Origin: Epiperipatus broadwayi
Taxonomy: Eukaryota > Onychophora > Udeonychophora > Euonychophora > Peripatidae
Assembly: GCA_028023455.1 (NCBI GenBank)
Contig: JAQFVV010006216.1
Coordinates: forward strand, 2,580,445-2,644,444
Length of the DNA: 64,000 nt
Reading direction: 5' to 3'
A program made the translations under genes and the position numbers. Shown here piece after piece: positions 24,744 through 36,289 of this stretch (position 1 is its first letter; each line of letters opens with the position of its first letter). The notes under the pieces are model-generated. The model was not told the origin of the DNA and made no database searches. It saw only the letters and a list, made by a program, of their open reading frames with translations.

Positions 24744-24889
24744 CCAGAAAGTGGTTTTTCAAAGGAATAAAGTGAATTGAAAAGTCATTAACTTTTTTCA
24801 ATCAAGGTAGGAAAAACATTTTTAATTAATGTATTTTTCCTCCAAACCCTAACTATAAAAGGATTAGAAAAAAAATTAGAAAGTAGTTC

Positions 24890-25330
24890 TGGGTGATTAT
24901 TAAGAGTTCCCAGAGTTGGACAGTTTGTGTAAGAAACTACTATAAAAATATAACTGAACACAAGGAGGGCAAGTCCAGAAGCTACTCCATAGAGTTCACT
25001 ATGGTAAAGTTTGAATCCACATGGAAGAAAGGATCTACTTCCAGTGTTTCATAGTCCTAATGTGGACAAAACAGCTAACTTATCTGGTCTACTAATCCTA
25101 GACTAAATGGAGCAGATTGAAAGACACCAGAAACCTGAATTATACCTTTCCTGATAATGACTATAAGCCAGTGTACTGTTTTAAAAGAGACCAGCTCATC
25201 AAGAGAATCCATCAGCTTGCTGAAAAATTAGTTTATAGTATGCTGATTTATCTAGCACAAATAAAGTATATATATAAAGCACAGCTAGTGAGTAGTGATA
25301 TATATAGAGAATGATATTATTTTACATCAT
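24890..25330. other. Less AT-biased island, unassigned
   Basis: The segment 24960-25200 (for example GGACAAAACAGCTAAC) has more GC than its flanks and includes a box B-like AGTTTGAATCCAC at about 25010. A 65-residue open frame follows. No family recognised; an old repeat is most likely. Confidence 0.3.
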
Positions 25331-25720
25331 TTATTGGAAAAAAATAACATTGGAAATCTATAATTTGAAAGTATAAATAAATAATTTTTGTTTGAATTAA
25401 TATAAAAGTAAAGAATTGATTCATAGACCCTGAAGATACTTCTAAATTAGAAAACAACAAAATTTCTTGGAGTATAAGATGTTTATAATTAATCAACAGG
25501 AACAGGTCAAAGATTGATATTACTTTTTTAAAAAAACCCTTATGAATTTTATGTATATTTCAACATGGAATTAATTGTAAAAAATTATTACTTTTAATAA
25601 TTTTATTATTTTGAAAAATTAAAATATGTTATAAAAATCAATGTGCACATATATTTCCATGTGCACACATATGTTAAATCAGTCATTAATTATATATAAA
25701 AAGAAAAAGAATTTCATTTA

Positions 25721-26017
25721 TTATACCACACATCTGTGTGTTGATATATCGATGTTTTATGGAAACCCATTTCAAGATATTTGCAAATCAATATGTGATA
25801 GTTTTTTTTTATGACAATACTCATAAATTATACAACATATCTGACTGCATATATTAATGTGTGTCAGGTAGACACCTATAAAAAATAATCTTTTTTATTA
25901 TTTTATGACAATTCAAATATGTTCAGAAATTATTACACCATATGTTTGTGTGCTGACCTATGTGTTTTAAGTAAACTTATTGAAACATATATGTAAATCA
26001 CAATGTGATAGTTATTT
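25721..26017. repeat. Two diverged units of a roughly 211 bp tandem repeat
   Basis: Unit 1 (25721-25810) contains CACATCTGTGTGTTGATAT and AATATGTGATAGTTTT. Unit 2 (25931-26017) contains CATATGTTTGTGTGCTGAC and ACAATGTGATAGTTATTTT in the same order. Confidence 0.7.
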
Positions 26018-26079
26018 TAATCCAAATCAGAAAGCTTTATTTATATGTATATAGTCATATGCTATAGACATTAATTTCA

Positions 26080-26870
26080 TTTTTTTACTGTTACTAGTAA
26101 ACTGACATTTCATTGTTAAAATCATTCTGGTGAACTCAATCTTAAGTAGTTTTAGAATATTATATGTTGCATAGTCTCTTGCATATAGTGAGTTTATAGA
26201 GCTTATGTTCTCTGAGCTACATTCATGGATAGTGATCTGTTATATAGAAGGTTATATTAGTGTTGCTGGGCATTCAGTTGATGATGAACCCAGATTGGTG
26301 CAAAAGGGATATACTTTAAAGTCCATGTACTACCTTTTATTTAGTTTAGTATTTATAGAAATTAAATTAATAGTTGGCCAGTATATTAATGGTTCTAAGT
26401 AACCAAAACAGTGATGATGATCAGCATGTTTTAATATCCCAGCATTATTGTTTCTATTGCTATATATTGTGATGGATTATCACTTAAGTGTGTGTATCCA
26501 AATTAATGTTTAAATAATCTGCCCCAAACTGGCACATGCTAAATAATTGGCCTGGTCTATAGTAGACTCATTTCAAATGAAGTCACAAAATTGACTAATG
26601 ATTTACTTTATTGTTGATCATTCATGATAATGGATGATTATTACTTTGGATAATGCTGATGAACTTATAGTTAACATACTTATACTATACTTATAGTTAG
26701 CTGTGCTAATCTCTCAGAGGGATCCCTCATGATCTCTTGCTTGTTCCTTTGATATTTTGTATTAAATTTATAATGAATATTTTATATTTTGTTTATCTGG
26801 GGGATGGTGATGGGTTTCCATCTCCTCACAATTATGCCCCAATGTGGTGGAACCTGAGATTCCTGTTGAA
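26080..26870. other. Less AT-biased island, unassigned
   Basis: Words such as GGGATCCCTCATGATC and CCCCAATGTGGTGGAACC stand out from the AT-rich background. A 65-residue open frame (26205-26402) has no known motif. It abuts the 3' end of the LINE and may be an older repeat that served as its target. Confidence 0.3.
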
Positions 26871-27203
26871 GTAATCTCTTATTTTATTTTTTTATTTTAA
26901 GTAATAAACTTTATTAAACAAACATTTAAATATGTACAGGAAATATCTACAAATTAGTTTTAACTTTATCCTTTACACCAAATTTACCAATCCTGTCCCC
27001 CACGCACCACAATGCAAATCTATAAGACTGTCACTGCTGAAATGTTAATATCATTTTCTTATTAAATTCTAGTTAGGCCTTTCACATTGAATTCCTAGTT
27101 TAAAACATGGAATATTTCTTCTCTTGAGAGATCCTTTATTATACCACTCTACATACTTTTGCTATCTTATTTCTCTTCATGTGTGTACTTTTACTCCCAT
27201 ATT

Positions 27204-27593
27204 TCACAAAGTCATAGCAGTCCCTCTCCACATTATTTCCATAATCTTCTTTGTCCAGTATTTCAAACACCTAGCAAAATAGTTGTCCCAATCATTGTCA
27301 AGTTTCTTCAACCAGTTAAACTTTTTATTATCAAAGATTAAAGAACACCGGATTGTCCATATAGTTTTCAATGCATGTATTATCACTATTGCATTATGAG
27401 ATTTGAATTTTATTACATTTTGCTTCAGTAGTATATTAAGATTTATCATTGGTGTGTGGAAAACTCTGTATCTTAGCCTCCCAAAAGCACTGCATTTTTT
27501 TAGTAAGTGTTGAAATGTTTCATATTTATTTTTACAAAATGAACAAGTTTCCTCTAAGCTCATTCCCAATCTTTTATTAATGTATATTATCAT
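27204..27593 (-). pseudogene. LINE ORF2 C-terminal zinc-knuckle region
   Basis: A 129-residue frame has CSFCKNKYETFQHLLKKC (C-x2-C-x8-H-x4-C), the conserved end of LINE ORF2. It is followed by a helix with AIVIIHALKTIWTIR and a Trp-rich tail. The knuckle helps the complex bind its RNA or target. All four ligands are present in this copy. The frame ends 0.3 kb before the A-rich 3' tail, as expected. Confidence 0.85.
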
Positions 27594-27795
27594 CAGTAAA
27601 TTCCAGTGATCAACTTGAATATGAATTTCATATATGTCTGTGGTGTATAAGTTGAATGGAATTTAACTAGGACTCCTTTCATTGAACAATTTATCCATGA
27701 TGCCCTCCAAATTTTGCATATTTAGGTCATCTTGTATATCCTTATATGCAATAAACATATCTGCCAAATAAGATCTTCTCTCCAACCCTATTTCA

Positions 27796-28194
27796 CTATA
27801 TATTTATATATCCCATTGGCGGAGTGAAGTATTGATCCTTAATAACATTTAAATATGTTCTTGCAGTAATTAAATCTACATATCTCTTTGAATCAATTAA
27901 ATTAAGCCCTCCCTTATTAATCGGTAACTGTAATATTGTCATTGATAGTAATCTAGATTTCTTTCCCCAGATAAATTTTTTAGCCATCTGGTTTATTCTA
28001 CTAATTTTGTTATATAGTTTAACCCATGGACCATGATAACTAAGGACCCCTGTTGCAATTGCATTAAAAAATTGGGTTCTTGTCACTTCACACAGCTTGA
28101 ACAATGTGAAGTTATTAATCCTCTCTTCGATTTTTTTTGTAATTAGTTGATTTAAGTGACCATTCATACATGTCTTGGTCATATATATTGGCAA
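27796..28194 (-). pseudogene. LINE ORF2 thumb/connector region
   Basis: A 132-residue open frame holds TRTQFFNAIATGVLSYHGPW, then FIWGKKSRLLSMTILQLP and NKGGLNLIDSKRYVDLITAR. This is the familiar run after the RT fingers and palm in L1/Tx1-type elements, where W-G-K, P-x4-GGL-x-L and a following helix are conserved. Equivalent segments occur in the LINE fragments at 49.2 kb (minus) and 62.7 kb (plus). Confidence 0.85.
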
Positions 28195-28239
28195 TCCAAA
28201 AAATGATTTGGTTGAGCTATAAATTCAGATGGTATCCTT

Positions 28240-29111
28240 TTACCCATTGCCAATTGCCATGCTGCTGATTTGTTAGATTGAACTATTGAACCTGTAATTT
28301 CTTGAAACTTTTTAGGACATTCATTGTTACATTAATATTATAACTAATTTCTACTATTATTATAATGTCATCAATAAAGGCAGCGACTCCTATTGTGACA
28401 CTCAAATGTGGTATATATATATATATATATATATTCCATTAACCAATCCCTCTATTTCTTTAATCATGGGATCTATGTAAATTGCGAATAATAGAGCTGC
28501 CATTGGTGATCCTTGGGGAATATCTTTCTCTGGTATGAAGAATTCAGATCTACACATATAGTTTTTATAGGACATTCTAATATTTCTTATGTAGTTCACT
28601 ATAGCATTCTCTAGATATTTGTCTTCTTGAATCAAATTGCTCAGGGCTTTTATGAGATATGACTAGTTAACTAGATCAAATGCTGACAAAATCAATTTGC
28701 ATTGCAAAGTATGCATTAGCTTAAAGTCCTTTGCATATTTTATTGCTTCTTATATTCTTAAAGATGCATTTAAGGCTCTTTTATCCTTAACAGTGTGATG
28801 TGCTGATATTTTATCTCTTATCAAGTTATTCAATTTTTTAAGTAGTATTCGTGCCAAGATTTTTGAATCAATATTTTCTATAAATATGTTTCTTAGGTCT
28901 TCGAAAGTTGGGGTTTGTTTAGATTTGTCTTTTTTATGCTAAAAATTATTCTGCTGTTTATGTAAGGCCATTCAATCCTTTCATTACACATCTGATTGAA
29001 AAATTTTGACATTACACCTGCCAATACATAATTGATCTGTTTGCAGACCGAGGCTGGTTTAGAGTCATTTGCCATTGTCGTTTGCAACTTCAACATATTA
29101 ATTTCATCCAT
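28240..29111 (-). pseudogene. LINE ORF2 reverse transcriptase, broken
   Basis: Reading the minus strand: KPASVCKQINYVLAGVMSKFFN (29000-29060), an IDFVSAFDL-like trace (28660-28690), DIPQGSPMAALLFAIYIDP (RT motif B, about 28460-28520), and then AFIDDIIII with the catalytic FIDD at 28367-28378. The active-site aspartates are still present. Between motifs B and C an AT microsatellite (28412-28435) adds a run of alternating Ile-Tyr codons, and frames change on both sides. In an active LINE this domain copies the RNA at the nicked target. Confidence 0.88.
28412..28435. repeat. (TA)n tract inside the LINE RT
   Basis: A pure TA run of about 12 units between RT motifs B and C. Confidence 0.95.
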
Positions 29112-29202
29112 TATTTCCTGAACTGATATATATTTCTTTGTATTTCTATAGCTATTCTCTCATATTTATCAATGCCTGCTATTTGACAGTCAAACTTCAC
29201 CT

Positions 29203-29580
29203 TTAGCTTTTCGACCATCTATTCATCAACCTCGTTTCCAGATCCATAGTGTTTTCCCCTGTCTCAATGGAAGCAATGCTCCTTATATGTGGTATATAAA
29301 TTTTGCTATAGTTAATCACTGTTTTTGATATGTGAATCATTCCAGGGATCAATTTCCATAGTCTTAATGTATAAGCTTCTTGTTGTATCATATTGTATAT
29401 ATTATTGTATTCGACTTGCAGTTTATTGATCATTTCACGATTAGGACTGATGCCAGAAATATTCTGTAAGGTCTTATGAATTTCATGGATTCTATTTTTT
29501 ATTTGGTTCTGAGATAATTTACTATCCTCACTCTGATAGTATGCGTCTGATATGTATTTCTTTATTTTATACCATGCCAT
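29203..29580 (-). pseudogene. LINE ORF2 linker between endonuclease and RT
   Basis: An open 125-residue segment starts AWYKIKKYISDAYYQ and contains SQNQIKNRIHEIHKTL, a helical linker as found between endonuclease and RT in LINE ORF2. There is no enzymatic motif. Its place in the order supports one continuous ancestral ORF2. Confidence 0.6.
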
Positions 29581-29668
29581 GCATGAAGGTAGTTTTGTAA
29601 GTCTTGTGTAATAGTTTGTAACTATTATAATGTTTGATAATTGATCAACTGAAAATATGTTTTGGCTC

Positions 29669-30345
29669 TTAATATTCTTTTTTTACTGTGTATGAATATA
29701 TTTTTTTGTTTCTTACATAATTATTAATTTGCAGTTGTATTCTTAGATGGTCGGAAAATGCAATAAGTGACATATTAATAATAGAATTATTAATTTTACT
29801 TGCTGAAATGAAGAATAAATCTGCTGAAAAATGTATAAGCATGATTTCCATATTTCATTTGTAGTGGATATAGGGGCACACCCCTTAACTTGTGTTCTAA
29901 GGCTTTAGGAATGTTTTGGTATGAACAATTAAAATCACCACCCATTATCACAATATGCGGCTTTTGGACCAGTTTGTTTTGTACGCTATGAATAATCTTT
30001 GGAATGTCATTACCTCTTGCTATAGAATATACTGCAATCAAATTATGTAGCTCATTATAAATGACAAATGACAGAACTATGTGATTTGTGTGTAAATTTA
30101 TTACTTGTATTTTTCTTATTCCCGAGTACATATTTATTAGTACTTCTACTCCCTGTGAGGAATTAACATTGGGTTTGAATAGAAATATATTATGCTTGAT
30201 AGTTTTTCTATAATCCAAATAGGAGTATTATCACTTATCTTTGTTTCTGATAAAATTATCATTTCATATTTTTACGTTACTATATAATCTATTATTTTCT
30301 CTGTTTTATCTTGATCATTCATTCCTCTTATATTTGTTGATAGTA
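29669..30345 (-). pseudogene. LINE ORF2 endonuclease domain, broken
   Basis: On the minus strand the domain opens with LNILSTNIRGMNDQDK and IILSETKISD (about 30220-30350), the usual start of APE-type LINE endonucleases with the Asn and Glu of the metal site. It continues with GVEVLINMYSG, then MGGDFNC (catalytic Asp-Phe-Asn), and ends with FSDHLRIQLQ, which holds the terminal Ser-Asp-His. In active elements this nicks the target DNA and exposes the primer for reverse transcription. Stops after IVT and frame changes near 29850 and 30220 inactivate it. Confidence 0.85.
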
Positions 30346-30347
30346 TA

Positions 30348-31207
30348 TTAAGTGATCTGTTCATTATTTAATATAATTGGAATCTCTTTATTTCCTTTTA
30401 AACTATCAATTGTGTCATCTTTTCCTATTTCATTTGAATCATCATTTAATTTTGATTGATTAAGATCACTAAAAATTTGTAATCTTTTATATTTAACATT
30501 AGTGCTATAATCTTTTATATTTAACATTAGTGCTATCATTGTTGGTTTCACAATGATCTCATATCTTTATTATCAATTACTTTATCATTTTGTTTATTGG
30601 CAAGTATTTCTATTTTTTGGGGGAGATCCACAATTACTACATTTACATCTGTATCTGATCTTGTCTCATCTGTAATGTTATTAGGACTATCTGGTACTGA
30701 TTCCATTTCAGCTGACATTGGTTCATTAATAGTTAAGTTCAGCTTGTTATTTTGCTGAATATTTATTTCATATTCATACAACTTATCTTCTCTCTCATGG
30801 TTCACTATATTTTCCCACGACTTATTATTCCCAGTATTACATAAGTGATTCATTCTATTAAATTTATTGCACTTAAAGCAATTTCCGATTTCACACACTG
30901 CTGCTATGTGACAGACTCTGTTGCATCTAAAGCATAGAGGAGATCTACCCCTTAATATTATAGAAATTGTCATTTGATCTTTTATTATCTTATGTGGTAT
31001 CTGTTCTTTCATTATTCCTTTTTTTAGTTTCATTATAATCTTCCATGCATTTGTAGGGATTTTGAAAGCTATACTTGGCATCATCTCTCTTTCGATATCT
31101 ATCACGTCAGCATAATTATCCATTTGAGATTTGAAGTATTCTATATAGAAGCTGGGTGGTGTGTCCAATATTCTTCTGTATATCAGTGGGTTTGGCTCCT
31201 TTGACAT
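30348..31207 (-). pseudogene. LINE ORF1, zinc-knuckle part
   Basis: An open frame of 219 residues (30548-31207) has a classical knuckle CFRCNRVCHIAAVC (C-x2-C-x4-H-x4-C). It is followed at once by CFKCNKFNRMNHLC, whose spacing is irregular. Upstream lies SFYIEYFKSQMDNYADV, similar to the segment that precedes knuckles in ORF1/gag-like nucleic-acid-binding proteins. An acidic, low-complexity tail follows. A second frame continues to 30348 and contains the 28 bp duplication at 30481-30536. The protein would bind the LINE RNA; this copy is interrupted. Confidence 0.75.
30481..30536. repeat. 28 bp perfect tandem duplication in ORF1
   Basis: The unit beginning AATCTTTTATATTTAACATT is present twice with no mismatch. 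As 28 is not a multiple of three, it shifts the reading frame. Perfect identity suggests a recent event in an already dead copy. Confidence 0.95.
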
Positions 31208-31250
31208 ATAGATTTTTCATCCTTGCATTTCTTTAATTAAATTTTTCTGC

Positions 31251-32006
31251 TCATTCTTTTTGATCCTTATTAAAATATTCGATCGACACGAACCCTCTAG
31301 CAGAAAAAAATGCTGTATATTTAACTGAGTCTATTAAGCCATTAACGTCAAGTATCTTCAAATACTCATTTAGATCTGGTTTGTCGAAAATGTATTCACC
31401 TGTATTATCATTCGTTTGAACAATTAGACTTAAAATAGACATATTCGGTGTCATACAATTGATGAATATATTCTTCCAATATGCATTGAGTTTTACAAAT
31501 GCTTTTGAGCTAAGTTTATTTGTTTTTCATATTTCTGAATAATTATCATTAAGCTCTACAAATTGTATTTTTTACTATTATTAGTTATGTCTTGTTTACT
31601 TTCTAATTTATTACTCGTAATTTTTAATTTTATACTTTCTGAAATGTTTATTGGTTTGTGTTAAGGTCACCGAGTCATCCAGTGATTTAAGCTTTCATCA
31701 TTTAGTATTTTTGTTTTTTTTAATACCGAAAGATTTGCTTATCTCATTTTTTGATAGTGACGACTGTTTGTTTATTATCGTATTTCCATATTTGCTATTT
31801 AGATCAACTCTATCTATTAATTTGTTTAATTCAAGATTACTATTAGATTTTCTTAGATTACAATCTTTTTTACAAGCCTTATCAGCCATTTTACCATTGC
31901 TTTTCTTAATTTGATTCAGTTGGTTCATTTCGAGCTCATTGTGATTATCATTAATTTCAGAATTACTTAATCTAATTTCCGCTGTCTCCCTACTTTTTTT
32001 TCCCAT
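31251..32006 (-). pseudogene. LINE ORF1, N-terminal half, broken
   Basis: The frame at 31698-32006 starts MGKKSRETAEIRL and is rich in Asn, Lys and Ser. After a shift, 31251-31454 holds an acidic/aromatic segment ending ARGFVSIEYF, which looks like the last strand of an RNA-recognition-type fold. ORF1 proteins of such LINEs coat their own RNA. The link to the zinc-knuckle part just downstream is by position and strand. The split frame and the lack of a continuous reading show it is dead. Confidence 0.6.
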
Positions 32007-32303
32007 TTTAAATTTTCATTTTAAAGAAAAACTTTAGATTTAGCAGAGGAGGCAGCTACATGACCTGTTGTAGTGTTGCTGCATGGAAGTAGATTACCTC
32101 TTATATTTTTGTAGTGTTACAATATATTGAACTAATCATCATAAATCAGGATTTATACAATAATATATGAAATATCAAAATATAAATAATGCGCAGACAT
32201 AATTATTTTAACAAAAAAGCAGGAATACATATTTGTGTTTATATGCTCAAGACAAAACAATACACACACAATTATTGATAGAATCTTTATTTTAAACTTT
32301 AAA

Positions 32304-32575
32304 CCATTTTATTTAATGTCTTCAAATCTGTAACCAATATTGATTTTATATATATAAAAAAGACATATTTTGCGGGTTCATCCGTGTTAAAAATATTTTA
32401 TATATATAAGATACATTAGCTACATGCATACTTTAAACTCAACAACTTTACACATAAGCAATAAATAAAGCTGTACATTTGAATTAACACACAAAGCAGA
32501 GATAAAACATTTTATTTAATGTCTTCAAATCTGTTACCAAAATTGATTTTATATATATATTGTAACTTAAATTTC
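32304..32575. repeat. Tandem repeat of about 203 bp, 1.3 units
   Basis: CATTTTATTTAATGTCTTC begins at 32305 and again at 32508, each followed by a matching AATCTGT(T/A)ACC and ATTGATTTTATATATATA. The remainder of the unit (32407-32507, TAAGATACATTAGCTACATG to AAAGCAGAGATAAAAC) recurs at 36178-36289. Confidence 0.85.
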
Positions 32576-33080
32576 GATCGGAAAAATATTAAGATAAAAT
32601 ATTACCATTATAAATATTTTTACCCGAGTCCAAAGGCATTGTAGCCAAAAAATATAAGAAAACATTAAAATGCTTATCTCAAACATATTGCCATTGTAAC
32701 ATAAATAAAGTGATCAAAAGAAAAGATTCAAATATAAATATTTGGCTTAATAAACGAAAAATGGTAACTTAAATTAAATTATGAGAAGAATACCTGAGTA
32801 ATGGCTATTAAACAAAAAGGTCAGACTGAGTTATCAATCATATTAAGGGTCATTGAATTAAATGAAACATATTTCTATAATTAAATTTCTCAAGATATCA
32901 CAATATCAATAATTATAAACAAATTATTAAGAACGAACTACTATAACTCAGGTATATGGAAATCAAGTGAGTGAGTACACTGGTAACTCAATCAAATATC
33001 TCTCAATATATTGAACTATAGATTTTATCCACTTTCATTTCTTGGTTTGATGTTAAGTGGATATCTAAACAAATACCAAG

Positions 33081-33190
33081 TGAATATGGTCTAGCAGGCG
33101 CCACTAGATTATCTGAATCTAGACATAGTTATGTCTAATAACCTTTTCACATGTACCGGGTTTGAATCCCTTTGGTACCTTATTTCCTAC
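33081..33190 (+). mobile_element. tRNA-like SINE head or tRNA pseudogene
   Basis: Box A TGGTCTAGCAGG (33086-33097) and a perfect-looking box B GGGTTTGAATCCC lie about 60 bases apart, with a self-complementary segment between (TAGACATAGTTATGTCTA), similar to a long variable arm as in tRNA-Leu/Ser. A normal acceptor stem is not evident and no CCA-end pairing is seen. So it is a SINE head or pseudogene rather than a working tRNA. No clear target duplication. Confidence 0.6.
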
Positions 33191-34400
33191 AAAATGTATG
33201 ATTTTGATTTTAGACCCATAGCACTGTATGCACTAATATTTAAGTAAACACCCAGGTAACATAAAACATCTTTAAACTAAAGTGGACTTCATTAAAAAAT
33301 CATTTCTTAGATCTTAACATAACAAATGTGTTTCAATATTTTTTTATAAGTTTTACTAGCTCAGATTATTATTAATTTAGGATGGTGATTCACTCATCCT
33401 TGCATGAAATAGATGATGGGATGGTGGTTATAATAATACTAAGAAATCACTAAATACTATGAAATCAATATTTATTTATGGCCTTTAAACATTTAAACAG
33501 CTCATTAATTAAAATGTGATGACAATGATAATGACAACGATAATGGTTTCAACCACAGCTTTAGGACTAAGCCTAATCATAAACCTAATTTTTATAAAGA
33601 AATTCATAATCATTGCTTAATTTTAGTATATCTAATTGGAACTTAAATAGCTAATATTCACCTTGATGATGAATAATCAGACTTAATAAAGACTACTCTT
33701 AATGAAATATATACGCCTCGTTTAATAACATAAACTAATATTTATTACTGCATTTCTAACATATACATAAAATTTCTAGACATACATGAAAATTTATATG
33801 AATAATAATAATAATTGATTCTATTGCAATCTTCCGATTAATTTCAAGTTCTTCCCCTTTCCCGTCAAATGTATATGGTATTAAATTGGGTAACCGATTT
33901 GTTAAAATGTTCCATCCACAAGAAAAGTATTTCATAAAAAAAAATATCCACTCATTGGCACACATACCTTATAATCTAACATGTAAGCAGAATGTTAAAA
34001 AAAATGTTAGTAGAATTGGAAAGAGCAAGTTTTAGAAACAAGTTTTAAATCATTTTCTCCCCCTCCCTTCTACACTCTGAAACCTATATTTTCTTAAAAC
34101 AAAATAATTTAATATTTTAATATTGCTTATTCCTTCATATTCACTTGCAATTATACACAGATAAAGTATTATTATGTATGTGTGTGTTTTCCCCGTAAAA
34201 ACCAAAATATTATTTAAAACCAAAATAATAATACAATAAAAAAAATTATTATACACATTAATAATATTTCATAACTGTAAATCAATAAACAATCATAATT
34301 TTGATACATTCAAAATCATTTATGAAGCTCAAGGCTATTATTAGTAAGAAATTCTTGGTTTTAATCGATCTGAATTGTCTTTAAAAGTTCTTTAAATAAA
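33191..34400. other. AT-rich stretch, possible decayed coding at 33.8-33.97 kb
   Basis: A minus-strand frame at 33756-33965 includes SCGWNILTNRLPNLIPYTFD and GKGEELEINRKIA, which look more protein-like than the surroundings. No family was recognised. The rest shows nothing. Confidence 0.25.
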
Positions 34401-34459
34401 ATATACCACTTTATTGCTAAAATTTTATTAAGACTCTGATATCATAAAGAAAATAGATA

Positions 34460-35470
34460 TAAAAAGTCATATTACCGATCCTTTGTTTTGTGGCGAACTT
34501 CCAAGGTCTCAAACTTATCTTGTATAATGTCTATATTTCTGCAGCTACCATTTCCGTTTTACTTTGGAACAATCTCTTTCTTGAGGTGTATAATTGTTTG
34601 ATGATGATGATCCTATTGAAGTTATTTGCTTTAGTGGACAATTTGGAAATCATTATATTAATTTTTCTTCTCTTCCTGTCAAGCAGGATTCTTTTAGTGG
34701 ATGAAGTACAGCAGTTGTTTTCACGTTTATAAATTTTCTGGGTTTAAACTCAATTACTGGCACAATTAATTGGACATGATGATTTAATATTTATCAGTAG
34801 ATTACTCTTTTCTTCTGATTTTAAATGCAGGTGAATATTTTCTTCTTTCTATTTAAAAACATCTTATTTCTCTGGTCAGTTGAAAGGTGTAGAATATTAT
34901 TTTTCAGACAAGACATCTTTTCTATCCTATATGATGTGCTAGTTGATGATGAGTCTGGTTGACAGACGAGACATATATTAATTTTTCTTACCCCGCCATC
35001 CTTATATTTTCAACATTCAAAACTTGATATAGAAAAAATGATTTTCAAAAAAAAAAAAAAAAGGTTATCTAGCAGAATTAAAAATGTTTGTCTGCTTTAG
35101 TTTCGATAATTTTTTAAAAAAGGTCTCTATCACAAATATTATAATAATAATCCCTCAACCGATTTTCCAGACTGCTTTTATATCCGATTTTTGAGTCAAC
35201 TCACCCAATTAGAGTGATAGTGTGACTTGCTATTTTTGACCAATTCGTTTTTAGTTGGAAAGTGCAATCTTTTTTAGGAACATTAAAAAAAAAATCATAC
35301 ACCTGGTTTTCAGACAAACTTTTATCTTGAAGAAAAAAATAGTCTTAATCCTTTTTCCTCACATATATCTGTAATATCTAAAATTGGAGCTTCTGTCTTT
35401 TGATCTTAAGATGAGACAATTTCAAAATTAGAGTTCCCACCAAGCTTAAACTCCAAAATGACAAACAATC
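34460..35470 (-). pseudogene. Unidentified decayed coding region
   Basis: On the minus strand short open pieces change frame repeatedly: EAPILDITDICEEKGLRLFF (about 35350-35410), ICLVCQPDSSSTSTSYRIEK (about 34910-34970), VKTTAVLHPLKESCLTGREE (about 34670-34730) and KRLFQSKTEMVAAE (about 34540-34580). The mixture of Cys, Glu and Pro and the order on one strand suggest an old protein-coding insertion. I cannot name the family. It does not resemble LIG3. Confidence 0.3.
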
Positions 35471-36141
35471 ATTTACAAAAACAAAATTGCTATAAAAATA
35501 TATATCTGATTCAACAGATTTTCTCCCTTAACACAAAATTGTAACAAAAAATAATTTGACAGATTTAACCCTTCTTCCTTTCAATATATAATAAATGTAA
35601 ATTTCTGTATGTAATGTACACACATACTTTTATCATTTCAAATCATAAACCGTCCATCAAAATAATATGAATGCTAGTTTAGAAATTATAACCCTAATAT
35701 TTAAAATTAAATCCTTTGCTTTTAAATCCAAATTACAATTATAGAAAAGCAAAATAGAAGTATAGAATAAGATTTTAAAATTGATCAAGCATAGGTTAGT
35801 TTTAAAGAAAGTTAATATGTGTAATTTAAAAGTGACTTACTAAATAGCTTTTATAACACATACTGCCTATACATATGTGTTATAACTTTGCTTTTTAACA
35901 GAAAAATTAAATATTGAATAGTTTAAATGTGTGTATTACCTTTCTATCAACACACAAATAAAGAATATAATTGTTGACCCACTCTCTTTCTGTCTAAAGC
36001 TTTTAGAACTTGATCTTGTAGGGTTTAAACTTGGGTGCCCTCCAGCTTCCTTTTTAGATAAAAATGTTATGATGATTTTTGTTTTACATTTTCTTTCATG
36101 CACATTACTATAAATTTAGCTAATGACTAAATTGTAATGGC

Positions 36142-36144
<3 letters not shown>

Positions 36145-36179
<35 letters not shown>
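36145..36179. repeat. (AT)n microsatellite
   Basis: An uninterrupted AT tract of about 17 units next to the repeat copy at 36178-36289. Confidence 0.98.
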
Positions 36180-36181
<2 letters not shown>

Positions 36182-36289
36182 ATTATAAGATACATTAGAT
36201 ACATGCATATTTTAAACTCAACAACTTTATACATAAGCAATAAATAAAGCTGTACATTTGAATTAACACACAAAGCAGAGATAAAACTC
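36178..36289 (+). repeat. Copy of the 203 bp repeat segment
   Basis: It matches 32403-32507 closely (CTGTACATTTGAATTAACAC is identical in both). At the word GATAAAAC the match ends and foldback-element sequence (TCTCCATACAG) begins. Confidence 0.9.

Larger units (their letters stand above)
26885..32090 (-). mobile_element. Nearly full-length L1/Tx1-like LINE, inactivated
   Basis: On the minus strand the order is: 5' leader, ORF1 with CCHC-type zinc knuckles, ORF2 with apurinic-type endonuclease, reverse transcriptase, thumb region and a C-terminal C-x2-C-x8-H-x4-C knuckle. The 3' end has AATAAAG and an A-rich tail (26885-26910). ORF1 knuckles plus the PINKGGLNL-type thumb point to an L1/Tx1-like group, but the clade is an inference. 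The 5' and 3' flanks share a rough word (GAAGTAGATTACCTCTTAT against GAAGTAATCTCTTAT), a possible decayed target duplication. Many frameshifts and stops show that it cannot move. Confidence 0.85.
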
